Positions 1 to 10,143 of a stretch of DNA of 64,000 bases are shown one piece after another. Position numbers and translations under genes: made by a program. Source of the stretch: Globodera rostochiensis (lineage: Eukaryota > Nematoda > Chromadorea > Rhabditida > Heteroderidae); assembly GCA_018350325.1 (NCBI GenBank), contig JAEVLN010000011.1, forward strand, positions 124,001 through 188,000, read 5' to 3'. The first letter of the stretch is position 1, and every line of letters starts with the position of its first letter. The notes beneath the pieces were generated by a model. That model was given only the letters and a program-made list of their open reading frames with translations. It was not told where the DNA came from and did not search any database.

Positions 1-3000
1 GCATGATAAATAATAAACAAAATTAAATCGAAATATGTACTAAATTTAAATTTATAGTGAAGCACTATAATATATAATTTTAATAGTTATACATCTTGTC
101 CTCTCCTAAGTGTAAATTGATTCAATATTAGGTATTTGAAAAAGAATGTGTGCACACATTTTGTCGAATAAATATTTTTATTTGATTTATAGGGTTGTTT
201 TTTTCAATATTAAAAGATTTGCAATTAAAAAGAATATTTTTAATGTTATTTATTCTATAAATAAGTACAAGATTTCTTACAGATGGCAAATAATATTGTC
301 AATTTTTCAATATTTTTTATTTATCTAATTTAAGTATCATTATGTTAAATAACTTTATTTATTTATTTTTATATTGCAATTTGTTAATTTTGATTGTTAG
401 CAAAAAAAATTTTTACACCTTTGAACATATTTATCGATTTTATATTTTTAACATATTTCCATATTTCCTTGGCGCACCTGTGGCACCGCAAAAGTAAAAA
501 AATAATAAAAAAACTATCAAATTTTTATTATTTAAGGTTGTTATAAAGTGTCGCATCACCTTAACGGTTTAGCAAAACTGATAATTGAAAATTTTTTTAA
601 TGAAATAATTCAAACGTCTATAGAAAAATATCTGATTAATAAAGCCTTAATTATATTATAAATTTGAAATTGTCTAATACATTTATATTTGTTAAGGTTT
701 AAAAGAGAATCTTTTTTTGGCGATGCAACTTGAATTCAATTTAATATTTTCAATCGTCTAAAAATATATTTTACAAACAAACATAAAATCTGCTAAAACA
801 TAGAGGTATAAAGTACATTACATTTAAAACTAAAAAATGTATTCGTTATTTTTGAGACTTTATGAACGAAGAGACGGCAAAAATAAATTAAACATTTTAA
901 TGGCTGAACGATAGCACTTGAGATTTTGTTTTTTTATTTAATTTTTGTTTTTCTAAATATTATTTTTGCATGATTTTTCGTGTACTTTTGTAGTCGATGT
1001 CTTAACATTTGTTTGAATTAACAATTATAAACTCTTTATTTTTCAACAACGATATTCAACAAATAAATTCAATAACAGATCAAGTTGGAGGTAAAAAACA
1101 GATAATGAAATACTCAAAACATTTATTATTTTTGCCTAGTGCAAATAATATGAGATATTAAACATTTAAGTAATAATGCCAAAAGCTAAATAATATAAGA
1201 TAAAAAGAATAAAAGATTTTTCAATCATAAAAACATTTTGTTCTGCTTCGTTACCGTAGGGAGGTTCTCAATTTAGACGGTGTTTAAATTACTATTAAAT
1301 TTTCAATTGAACAATAATATTACGTCTTTCGGAATTTTTTAATTATAAAATTTGTTTGATTCTTTTGTTTTTGTTTTGTACGTGCCCTTTTTACCATTTC
1401 AATATTTATGTATGGCTTTTATTTAATTTATATCTAAAGTTTATAAAATATATTTTATCGAATTAATCATTAATACATCATTTTTTCAGAAGTCATTTAA
1501 AATAAATTGCTTTGTGGTGATTTTTTAAATTGTATATATTTCTATTTAATATACAGAACATTTAAAATAAATACAATTGGTGTCCGCTCGATAGCTGAGA
1601 TTATTTAAAATTAACGCGGTTTAAATATTTATACGGTTGGTGTAATAAATCATTATTTCAACATTGAGCGGTCATTATTCAAAACATTTATTTTGCGACT
1701 TTCTGTTATTTACCTACATTATATAGTATTTTTTTGGATATGAACTTTATAACAAAGATTTATTTTTGTACTCTTAGTTAATAATTCATCCAATTTAAAT
1801 AATCCTGTTTTTTTTTTACTTTGTAATATGTCGTTTACAGTTTATTTTTAGTTTTGATAGATTTGCTTTTTAACTTGCCCTCTTCAAACATGTCCGAGTG
1901 GTGTATTATCCAATGTCCCAACGAATGTCCTGTTGACGTCTCACCTTAATTATTCTATCAATTTTTGATTAAAATAAGCTGGCCGTAATCCCGCTTTCTA
2001 TCAGGTATATTGTTGTAATTTGCAAATTTAGCATTCATTTTAAATTATATTGAATTTTTAATTTTTGGGTTTAATTAACTTTAATGCGCTGAATTTTTTT
2101 AAAATAATAATTGATTATTTGTTTGATTATGACGTTTTTCCTGTTGTGTTTCTGCGTCTTTAGTTTACCAATTTTTAAGATAATTAATTCTAAAATTATC
2201 AAATAAATCTTCGATTCACTCTACTCGATACCAAATATTTGTGTTCATTTGACGAATAACCCCTGCTTTTAAATATTTTTAAAATTGCTGTTTTTTTTTA
2301 TTATAAATCTTGATAAATCGTGTATAGAGCTCCTTACGCACCTCAACTTTATGTTTTTGAATTAACAATTATGAAGATTTATTATATTAACTCAATGTTT
2401 CTCCTTTGTCTTCTGTATTTTCTTCTTTATAATTTTTCCTCATGCTTTGCAGTTATTTGTAATTTTTTAATGTTCCAGCAGTGCTACTTCCGGGGTTAAA
2501 TTAAACTAAAACCAAAAAGAAACTTCGATTTTCTTGGCTTACGAACGGGAAGACGCTTCCGCAAATCAGTGATGATCAACCCAGCTGTAGAAAACAAACT
2601 TTCACTCGAGCTGATGAATATATTTTTGTTATTATATTTTTATTTTACTGCTTGTTTGTATTTTCTTGAACAATTGATTTTTCCGATATCAAAAAATTAT
2701 TGAAGTAACTGTATACGCGCAGCATTAAATCAATTTAATTTTCGATATTTATCTTTAAAGTTTTATTTTAATAGTATAATTATTACAATGATCGTTTGCT
2801 AGATTTTTGCTTTTTCGGTATTATTTCCACATTGCTAAGACATTATTTTGAACATATACAATTCAATAATAATTTTTTACAATTTTATACTAATTAAATT
2901 TTTGGATTTTGATTAAAATGAATAATAAATGCAATTTTCCTTTTTGCATTTCAGTTTATTATTTATTTTGTAGGTAGGCCTCATATTTTTGGTTTTTATG

Positions 3001-3640
3001 AACCCGTTTTATTTTAAGGAAACAGTTTTTAAGCCTCATATTACCGCAGATCTTATTTTTAAATCTAATCATTTATTAATGGCATTTAATGCAAGAGTGC
3101 TTAGGTCATTAGACTTTCAAATAGATTATTTTATTAAGTAATTTAAGTTTAAAATAATTTTACTCTTTTATTTTGATGACAATGTTTTTTTAAAAGCATT
3201 TCGTACAAATATTTTTAAAAATAGGATCTCGAAGTCCGTTGCTAAGTTATTTACATTATTATTCATCTAAACCACTATTTTAATAATGCCTTCATCGGGC
3301 TTCTGATTGCTGTTGAAGAAAAAGCGATCACCCAATTGGATAATCATTTATTATATTATTTTAAACGCTTTTTAAATTGTAAATGCGAATTATTGATTAA
3401 ACCAAAAAAAAAGAAAATAAATTAGGATTTAAATTGCAATGTAACATGAATCCTGGGTAAATGATTGTTTATAAATAATAAATGGTTTCATAATAGAAAT
3501 GAGGAACAAGCGCACAAATTTTCTTCAGAATAAACAAACACATCGTTTAAAATAAAATATTCATTGCAAAAGCAAATTCTATTTCAATAATTTTGAGATA
3601 TATTCATATTATTTTTAATGTGTCGACTTTTTTTTTTGTT
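1..3640. other. T-rich non-coding block
   Basis: The plus strand is visibly T-rich (many T tracts of 5-9) with no long ORF. It holds a hAT transposase remnant (2496-2618) and two short islets. On the minus strand, 1835-1945 is open for 36 codons after a stop and contains the string HSLGHWIIHHSDMFEEGK. On the minus strand, 3267-3347 is a complete ATG-to-stop ORF of 26 codons beginning MIIQLGDRFFFNSNQKPDEG. Neither is recognised, and ORFs this short are expected by chance, so I do not call them genes. Confidence 0.6.
2496..2618 (-). pseudogene. hAT transposase C-terminal remnant
   Basis: The minus-strand frame reads FISSSESLFSTAGLIITDLR, then KRL, a basic stretch and FLF before a TAA. This matches the signature of the hAT-family transposase C-terminal dimerisation region, whose usual form is S-A-P-S-E-R-x-F-S-x-A-G-x-I-x-T-D-x-R-x-R-L followed by a short Leu/Phe-rich end. 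Only about 40 codons survive. The sequence upstream on the minus strand is T/A-rich and shows no DDE domain or BED zinc finger, so this is a decayed fragment rather than an autonomous element. The islet is clearly more GC-rich than its surroundings. Non-autonomous hAT elements elsewhere in the window fit a genome with past hAT activity. The family call rests on the motif alone. Confidence 0.7.
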
Positions 3641-4053
3641 CATCATTTAACAATTTAAATTATGGAGTTAGATGGCATGAAACTAAAAACAAAGTTAAAA
3701 TAAAGAAAAATCAAGAAGCGTGTCACCTTCTCGTCAAACGAAATTTGACGCGCCATTATGCTCCTGAGTCAAACACGCATGATAGGACAGTTGACGACTT
3801 TTAATCAAATCAAATTAAGTTTTTTTAATATTACGAACTAAATCGTATTTCATTTTAAATTTTGATAGGCAGAACGATATACCTAATATGAACACTAATA
3901 AAAAATCTCTCAATATCAAAATTAACCTATAAATAATAACTTAAATTACAATGCTTGTAAAATTAAAAATTTATGATAAATTAAATATAAACTTGATAAA
4001 AAAAACAAATAATAGTAATTAATATTAAAAAAACTGAAGAGTGTTCTCCGAAG
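3641..4053. other. short A-rich block, no gene recognised
   Basis: The plus strand switches to A-rich here. From 3704 to 3841 one plus-strand frame has a single internal stop (TGA), with short open pieces either side. It is unrecognised, and the length is compatible with chance. Confidence 0.35.
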
Positions 4054-4071
4054 CAGGGGTGGGTCGAAACC
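4054..4071 (+). mobile_element. hAT-like terminal sequence (solo end)
   Basis: Reads CAGGGGTGGGTCGAAACC. CAGGGNTGGG is a common start of hAT terminal inverted repeats. It is followed by TTTCGATTTCGATAATTTCG, resembling subterminal repeats. No matching right end or target duplication was found. Confidence 0.4.
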
Positions 4072-4403
4072 TTTCGATTTCGATAATTTCGAGGTATTGG
4101 TGTGCCCCAATCTTTAAAATTTGAAATGACCTTTTGTAAAGATTTGCAGGGTTCCCAAGCAGGGTTCCCAAATCAGATGTTTTAGCCTCATTTTGTGGTT
4201 TTTGAGGACAAGTCCCAGCCTCGATTTTTGCCCAAAAGTCCGGGCCCGTGCAACGCTAAACTATTTCATATTTTTGATTATTTTTTTCATTTTAGAAGGA
4301 TTCATTAATTGCATTTATTGAAAAATGAAAAAGAATAAGACACAAAAAATAAAAATTGATTAGTTTGTTGCATGTAATGATGAAGATGCTGTGTGCTGGA
4401 CAG

Positions 4404-4470
4404 CAGGGCTGGGCAAAATCGGAAAATAAAATCCGATATCCGAAACCTGAAATCCGAGATTTTTCCAATA
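4404..4470 (+). mobile_element. hAT-like left end, truncated
   Basis: Begins CAGGGCTGGGCAAAATCGG, a typical hAT terminus, followed by repeated ATCCGA motifs (AAATCCGATATCCGAAACC, then AAATCCGAG). A related end occurs at 36012 (CAGGGATGGGTAAAATCG), also followed by AATCCGAAA. No right terminus was found, so this is probably a truncated non-autonomous copy. Confidence 0.45.
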
Positions 4471-5242
4471 GATTTTTCAAAAGCTAATGTCTTGCAGCAA
4501 GACGATCACGCCGGAAAAACGTTAATTTGTTTCCTCAATCCATATGGCTTGGCGTTGTCGCGTTTCATTAATTTTCAATGAATTAATCTTTATCTTTTTT
4601 GTAATTTTTGTATTATTTTTTAGTTAAAGGCAATTGTAATAAGAGTTTTTGTATTTTAAAATTGTTATGAATTGATGCATTGCTTTACGTATAAAAGTTA
4701 GCTTAAATTGTGGTCTTTAAATTATTTAAATTATTATATAAATTTTATTTTTCATATTTAAACATTTTTAATATTTATACCGTGATACATTCATTAGTTG
4801 TTCGTTAAAATTGGTCTACTGTCATGCCGTTTCTCATTTTAAAAGGGTGCAGAAAATGCGCTTTGTCACTGTGCGCTGGTGAAAAAGTTTTATAATTATA
4901 AATTGTTAATTTTTTAAAATTTATTTTAAACATTTTTAACTTTTATAATGTTTTGCATTCATTGAGTTAATTTAATTATTTTACCAAAAAGGTCATTTTG
5001 ATTGTGTCCAACACCATTATTTAATTTGAGTTTTATTTTCTGTATTTTTGATAGTATTTGGGAATTTTCCATTACTAATCGTGATTTCACCCGCAAATTA
5101 GTGTAAGCTGAATTGCATTTTATATTTTGTGTTGAAGTATTAGGTGGCTGAGTTGCCACTTTAACTCTGGATATATATTTATTAATAACGATTTAACTTC
5201 TTAAAGTCTACAACCTTTTGATTTAATTTTTTAAAATTATTT
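4471..5242. other. AT-rich spacer
   Basis: T-rich sequence between the hAT-like end and the satellite array. A GC-richer patch at 4485-4565 is open in more than one frame. I see no gene, RNA gene or repeat structure here. Confidence 0.4.
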
Positions 5243-8200
5243 AGAAAATTTTATTTTTTGAAGAAATAGTGTGCTAAAAGAGAGAGTCAGGCGGCGAGAG
5301 TAATTTGACATGACGCACCCCATCTAAAAATTGTTTTACTTTAATTTATGAAAATTTTATTTTTCGAAGAGATAGTGTGCAAAAAGAGAGAGTCAGGCGG
5401 CGAGTAATTTGAACATAAACCATCTAAAAATTGTTTTAGTTTAATTTCTGAAAATTTTATTTTTCGAAGAGATAGTGTGCTAAAAAGAGAGAGTCAGGCG
5501 GCGAGTAATTTGAACATAAACCATCTAAAAATTGTTCTAGTTTAATTTCTGAAAATTTTATTTTTTGAAGAAATAGTGTGCTAAAAGAGAGAGTCAGGCG
5601 GCGAGAGTAATTTGGACATGACGCACCCCATCTAAAAATTGTTTTACTTTAATTTATGAAAATTTTATTTTTCGAAGAGATAGTGTGCTAAAAAGAGAGA
5701 GTCAGGCGGCGAGTAATTTGAACATAAACCATCTAAAAATTGTTTTAGTTTAATTTCTGAAAATTTTATTTTTCGAAGAGATAGTGTGCTAAAAAGAGAG
5801 AGTCAGGCGGCGAGTAATTTGAACATAAACCATCTAAAAATTGTTTTAGTTTAATTTCTGAGAATTTTATTTTTTGAAGAAATAGTGTGCTAAAAAGAGA
5901 GAGTCAGGCGGCGAGAGTAATTTGGACACGAACGCACCCCATCTAAAATTTGTTTTAGTTTAATTTCTGAAAATTTTATTTTTTGAAGAAATAGTGTGCT
6001 AAAAGAGAGAGTCAGGCGGCGAGTAATTTGAACATAAACCATCTAAAAATTGTTTTAGTTTAATTTCTGAAAATTTTATTTTTCGAAGAGATAGTGTGCT
6101 AAAAAGAGAGAGTCAGGCGGCGAGAGTAATTTGGACACGAACGCACCCCATCTAAAATTTGTTTTAGTTTAATTTCTGAGAATTTTATTTTTTGAAGAAA
6201 TAGTGTGCTAAAAAGAGAGAGTCAGGCGGCGAGAGTAATTTTGACATGACGCACCCCATCTAAAAATTGTTTTACTTTAATTTATGAAAATTTTATTTTT
6301 CGAAGAGATAGTGTGCAAAAAGAGAGAGTCAGGCGGCGAGTAATTTGAACATAAACTATCTAAAAATTGTTTTAGTTTAATTTCTGAAAATTTTATTTTT
6401 CGAAGAGATAGTGTGCTAAAAAGAGAGAGTCAGGCGGCGAGTAATTTGAACATAAACCATCTAAAAATTGTTTTAGTTTAATTTCTGAAAATTTTATTTT
6501 TTGAAGAAATAGTGTGCTAAAAGAGAGAGTCAGGCGGCGAGAGTAATTTGGACATGACGCACCCCATCTAAAAATTGTTTTACTTTAATTTATGAAAATT
6601 TTATTTTTCGAAGAGATAGTGTGCTAAAAAGAGAGAGTCAGGCGGCGAGTAATTTGAACATAAACCATCTAAAAATTGTTTTAGTTTAATTTCTGAAAAT
6701 TTTATTTTTCGAAGAGATAGTGTGCTAAAAAGAGAGAGTCAGGCGGCGAGTAATTTGAACATAAACCATCTAAAAATTGTTCTAGTTTAATTTCTGAAAA
6801 TTTTATTTTTTGAAGAAATAGTGTGCTAAAAGAGAGAGTCAGGCGGCGAGTAATTTGAACATAAACCATCTAAAAATTGTTTTAGTTTAATTTCTGAAAA
6901 TTTTATTTTTCGAAGAGATAGTGTGCTAAAAAGAGAGAGTCAGGCGGCGAGAGTAATTTGGACACGAACGCACCCCATCTAAAATTTGTTTTAGTTTAAT
7001 TTCTGAGAATTTTATTTTTTGAAGAAATAGTGTGCTAAAAAGAGAGAGTCAGGCGGCGAGAGTAATTTTGACATGACGCACCCCATCTAAAAATTGTTTT
7101 ACTTTAATTTATGAAAATTTTATTTTTCGAAGAGATAGTGTGCTAAAAAGAGAGAGTCAGGCGGCGAGTAATTTGAACATAAACCATCTAAAAATTGTTT
7201 TAGTTTAATTTCTGAAAATTTTATTTTTCGAAGAGATAGTGTGCTAAAAAGAGAGAGTCAGGCGGCGAGAGTAATTTGGACACGAACGCACCCCATCTAA
7301 AATTTGTTTTAGTTTAATTTCTGAGAATTTTATTTTTTGAAGAAATAGTGTGCTAAAAAGAGAGAGTCAGGCGGCGAGAGTAATTTTGACATGACGCACC
7401 CCATCTAAAAATTGTTTTACTTTAATTTATGAAAATTTTATTTTTCGAAGAGATAGTGTGCAAAAAGAGAGAGTCAGGCGGCGAGTAATTTGAACATAAA
7501 CTATCTAAAAATTGTTTTAGTTTAATTTCTGAAAATTTTATTTTTCGAAGAGATAGTGTGCTAAAAAGAGAGAGTCAGGCGGCGAGTAATTTGAACATAA
7601 ACCATCTAAAAATTGTTTTAGTTTAATTTCTGAAAATTTTATTTTTTGAAGAAATAGTGTGCTAAAAGAGAGAGTCAGGCGGCGAGAGTAATTTGGACAT
7701 GACGCACCCCATCTAAAAATTGTTTTACTTTAATTTATGAAAATTTTATTTTTCGAAGAGATAGTGTGCTAAAAAGAGAGAGTCAGGCGGCGAGTAATTT
7801 GAACATAAACCATCTAAAAATTGTTTTAGTTTAATTTCTGAAAATTTTATTTTTCGAAGAGATAGTGTGCTAAAAAGAGAGAGTCAGGCGGCGAGTAATT
7901 TGAACATAAACCATCTAAAAATTGTTCTAGTTTAATTTCTGAAAATTTTATTTTTTGAAGAAATAGTGTGCTAAAAGAGAGAGTCAGGCGGCGAGTAATT
8001 TGAACATAAACCATCTAAAAATTGTTTTAGTTTAATTTCTGAAAATTTTATTTTTCGAAGAGATAGTGTGCTAAAAAGAGAGAGTCAGGCGGCGAGAGTA
8101 ATTTGGACACGAACGCACCCCATCTAAAATTTGTTTTAGTTTAATTTCTGAGAATTTTATTTTTTGAAGAAATAGTGTGCTAAAAAGAGAGAGTCAGGCG

Positions 8201-8572
8201 GCGAGAGTAATTTTGACATGACGCACCCCATCTAAAAATTGTTTTACTTTAATTTATGAAAATTTTATTTTTCGAAGAGATAGTGTGCTAAAAAGAGAGA
8301 GTCAGGCGGCGAGTAATTTGAACATAAACCATCTAAAAATTGTTTTAGTTTAATTTCTGAAAATTTTATTTTTCGAAGAGATAGTTTGCTAAAAAGAGAG
8401 AGTCAGGCGGCGAGTAATTTGAACATAAACCATCTAAAAATTGTTTTAGTTTAATTTCTGAGAATTTTATTTTTTGAAGAAATAGTGTGCTAAAAAGAGA
8501 GAGTCAGGCGGCGAGAGTAATTTTGACATGACGTACCCCATCTAAAAATTGTTTTAGTTTAATTTCTGAAAA
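5243..8572 (+). repeat. tandem satellite array 1 with higher-order structure
   Basis: About 32 tandem monomers of roughly 99-109 bp. Each carries the conserved box GAAGARATAGTGTGCTAAAA followed by GAGAGAGTCAGGCGGCGAG. Three monomer types recur. Type A has GACATGACGCACCCC and TTTACTTTAATTTATG. Type B is shorter, with TTTGAACATAAACCATC. Type C has GGACACGAACGCACCCC and ATCTAAAATTTG. The types repeat in a long order: the rare variant ATAAACTATC appears at 6351 and 7496, giving a higher-order period of about 1,145 bp (11 monomers). The array ends abruptly in a partial monomer at 8572. The near identity of the higher-order copies implies recent homogenisation by unequal exchange or rolling-circle amplification. 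No ORF crosses it. Confidence 0.95.
6206..8497 (+). repeat. two copies of the ~1,145-bp higher-order repeat unit
   Basis: Within array 1, the monomer order A, B(ACTATC variant), B, A, B, B(TTCTAG variant), B, C, A, B, C begins near 6.2 kb and starts again near 7.35 kb. The second copy departs only at its end, where the last monomer is B instead of C and one box reads TAGTTTGCT. Boundaries are approximate because the unit start is arbitrary. Confidence 0.75.
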
Positions 8573-9361
8573 TCAGCGCCACTGTCTCAGGAAGCACTGG
8601 AACAGGTTAATAAATAAATCCCTTTAATTCCTTGTTTGATTCTTTTTAAGGGAGCGCTCATATACAATTCGTTTTTTTTACTGGAGCTGTTTTTTATAAT
8701 TAATTAATTAATTAATTTAAATAATAAAGGATCACATTGGTGGCGTGGACCCTCTGAAAATACTGACCCGCTAGCCTAAAAACGATGATACAAATCTTTA
8801 CATCATTTATAATTAAAATTTGCCAAATTTTTCAAACAAAGTTCATAATAATCATTTTAACTAAACAAATTAAAATCAATTTTTTTAGGAAATTTTTATA
8901 CAATTTTGTATTAATATTTAGAAAAAATAAGCGAAAATGAGTGTGGCTTTATTTTTGTTTTATTTTAACATTTTTAATGAATTTTATGAATTGTTAACAT
9001 TTTTTTACATAAAAAAATATTCATGGTTTTAGCAAATACAATAAATTTATCAAATTGCTCATTCTAACATTAATATCCTCCATGTAGTTCTTTAATTAAA
9101 ATTGAACTGAACATTTTAAACATTTCATGATATTTTTGTTTCTTTTCGAGTTTGACGTCGTAGCTTATTTTCATAAACCTTAATAAATATTCTTCTGCTA
9201 TCTCAAACCGGCAGACGGGCAATATTTTAATTAATATGGTTGTGATAGGAAATGCTTAGAATAAAAAATAAATGATTAATGATCCAATATTTCATCATAT
9301 TCTTTTCTTATATGTTTTAAATTATGAATATTTTTGATAACTTGGCTCATCTGTTTCTTAT
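8573..9361. other. T-rich spacer with AATT microsatellite
   Basis: Unique-looking flank of the satellite. A short (AATT)n run lies at 8697-8718, and a GC-richer patch at 8575-8600 directly abuts the array (CAGCGCCACTGTCTCAGGAA). No gene was recognised. Confidence 0.5.
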
Positions 9362-9369
9362 GACTTTTT
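9362..9369. repeat. 8-bp target site duplication, left copy
   Basis: GACTTTTT directly precedes the left end of the 9370-10135 element. The same 8 bases follow its right end at 10136-10143. Confidence 0.8.
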
Positions 9370-10135
9370 GGTGCTATGTAATCTCGACAGTGACTGATTT
9401 CGACAGTGAACGATTTCGACAATGGCTGATTTCGACAGTGAACGATTTCGACAATGGCTGATTTCGACAGTGAACGATTTCGACAATGGCTGATTTCGAC
9501 AGTGAACTATTTCACCTCCTTTTGATCTTTTTCAGACTTTTTCGACAGTGACAGATTTCGACACTAGACGATTTCGACAGTTAACTATTTTACCACTTCA
9601 TTAACCTTTTTCAGCTCCCTCGACGGAGTGGATTTCGACAGTAGTTCGAAATTTAAAAAAAGATACAACACTTACTTAAGAAATTGCAATCTTATTGCTA
9701 CTTTTAAAATGGATAATATTTAAAAGTGAAGTGTAAGCGCATAAACGGAGGAATCCGAGCTGGTCGCGATCCTGAAAATCAGCAAAGATAGTCGCTAACT
9801 TTTTTCACTATTTCAAACAGTTGTAACTCATCTCAGAATTGTTGCTTAATCATAAGGTCGGATTCGCTACGACCGCGAAAACCCCTAAAACACCTTTTTA
9901 GCGACTTTGAAAAAACAAATTTATACAAAAACATAGATCTTGAAATCATAGACTAGATGATCTCTTATGATAAATCAGTTGTCTTATTCGTGATCAGTGA
10001 CCCCAATAACCCCCGAATACACTTAAAGAATTGAATAAAACCCTCAAATTCCGCTCATAAATGGCGAATCTGTCGAAATTCACTGTCGAATTCAGTCACT
10101 GTCGAAATCGGCCACTGTCGAATTTTCCTGGCACC
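9370..10135. mobile_element. 766-bp non-autonomous inverted-repeat DNA transposon (GGTGC ends)
   Basis: The left end GGTGCTATGTAATCTCGACA and the reverse complement of the right end, GGTGCCAGGAAAATTCGACA, form imperfect terminal inverted repeats that continue into CGACAGTG repeats on both sides. An 8-bp direct duplication GACTTTTT flanks it exactly. There is no coding capacity, so it must move in trans. The 8-bp duplication fits hAT, P, Merlin or related superfamilies, but the GG terminus is not the CA(G) expected of hAT, so I leave the superfamily open. Its interior (about 9765-9990, read on the minus strand) is similar to 22755-22900, including TCATAAGAGATCATCTAGTC versus TCATAAGACATCATCTAATC. 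Confidence 0.85.
9385..9512 (+). repeat. 16-bp subterminal tandem repeat (8 units)
   Basis: Eight contiguous 16-bp units of the form CGACARTGRMYGATTT lie inside the left end of the 9370-10135 element. From the second unit on, CGACAGTGAACGATTT and CGACAATGGCTGATTT alternate, giving a 32-bp supra-unit. Single degraded copies continue to about 9650, and inverted copies (CACTGTCGAA) occur at 10071-10130. Such arrays are typical transposase-binding regions of DNA transposons. Confidence 0.9.
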
Positions 10136-10143
10136 GACTTTTT
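10136..10143. repeat. 8-bp target site duplication, right copy
   Basis: GACTTTTT follows the right end of the element and matches 9362-9369. Confidence 0.8.

Noticed and set aside
9385..9512. Regular 16-bp repeat that might suggest a CRISPR array
   Set aside because: Units are contiguous with no unique spacers, sit inside a eukaryotic-type transposon end, and there are no cas genes.
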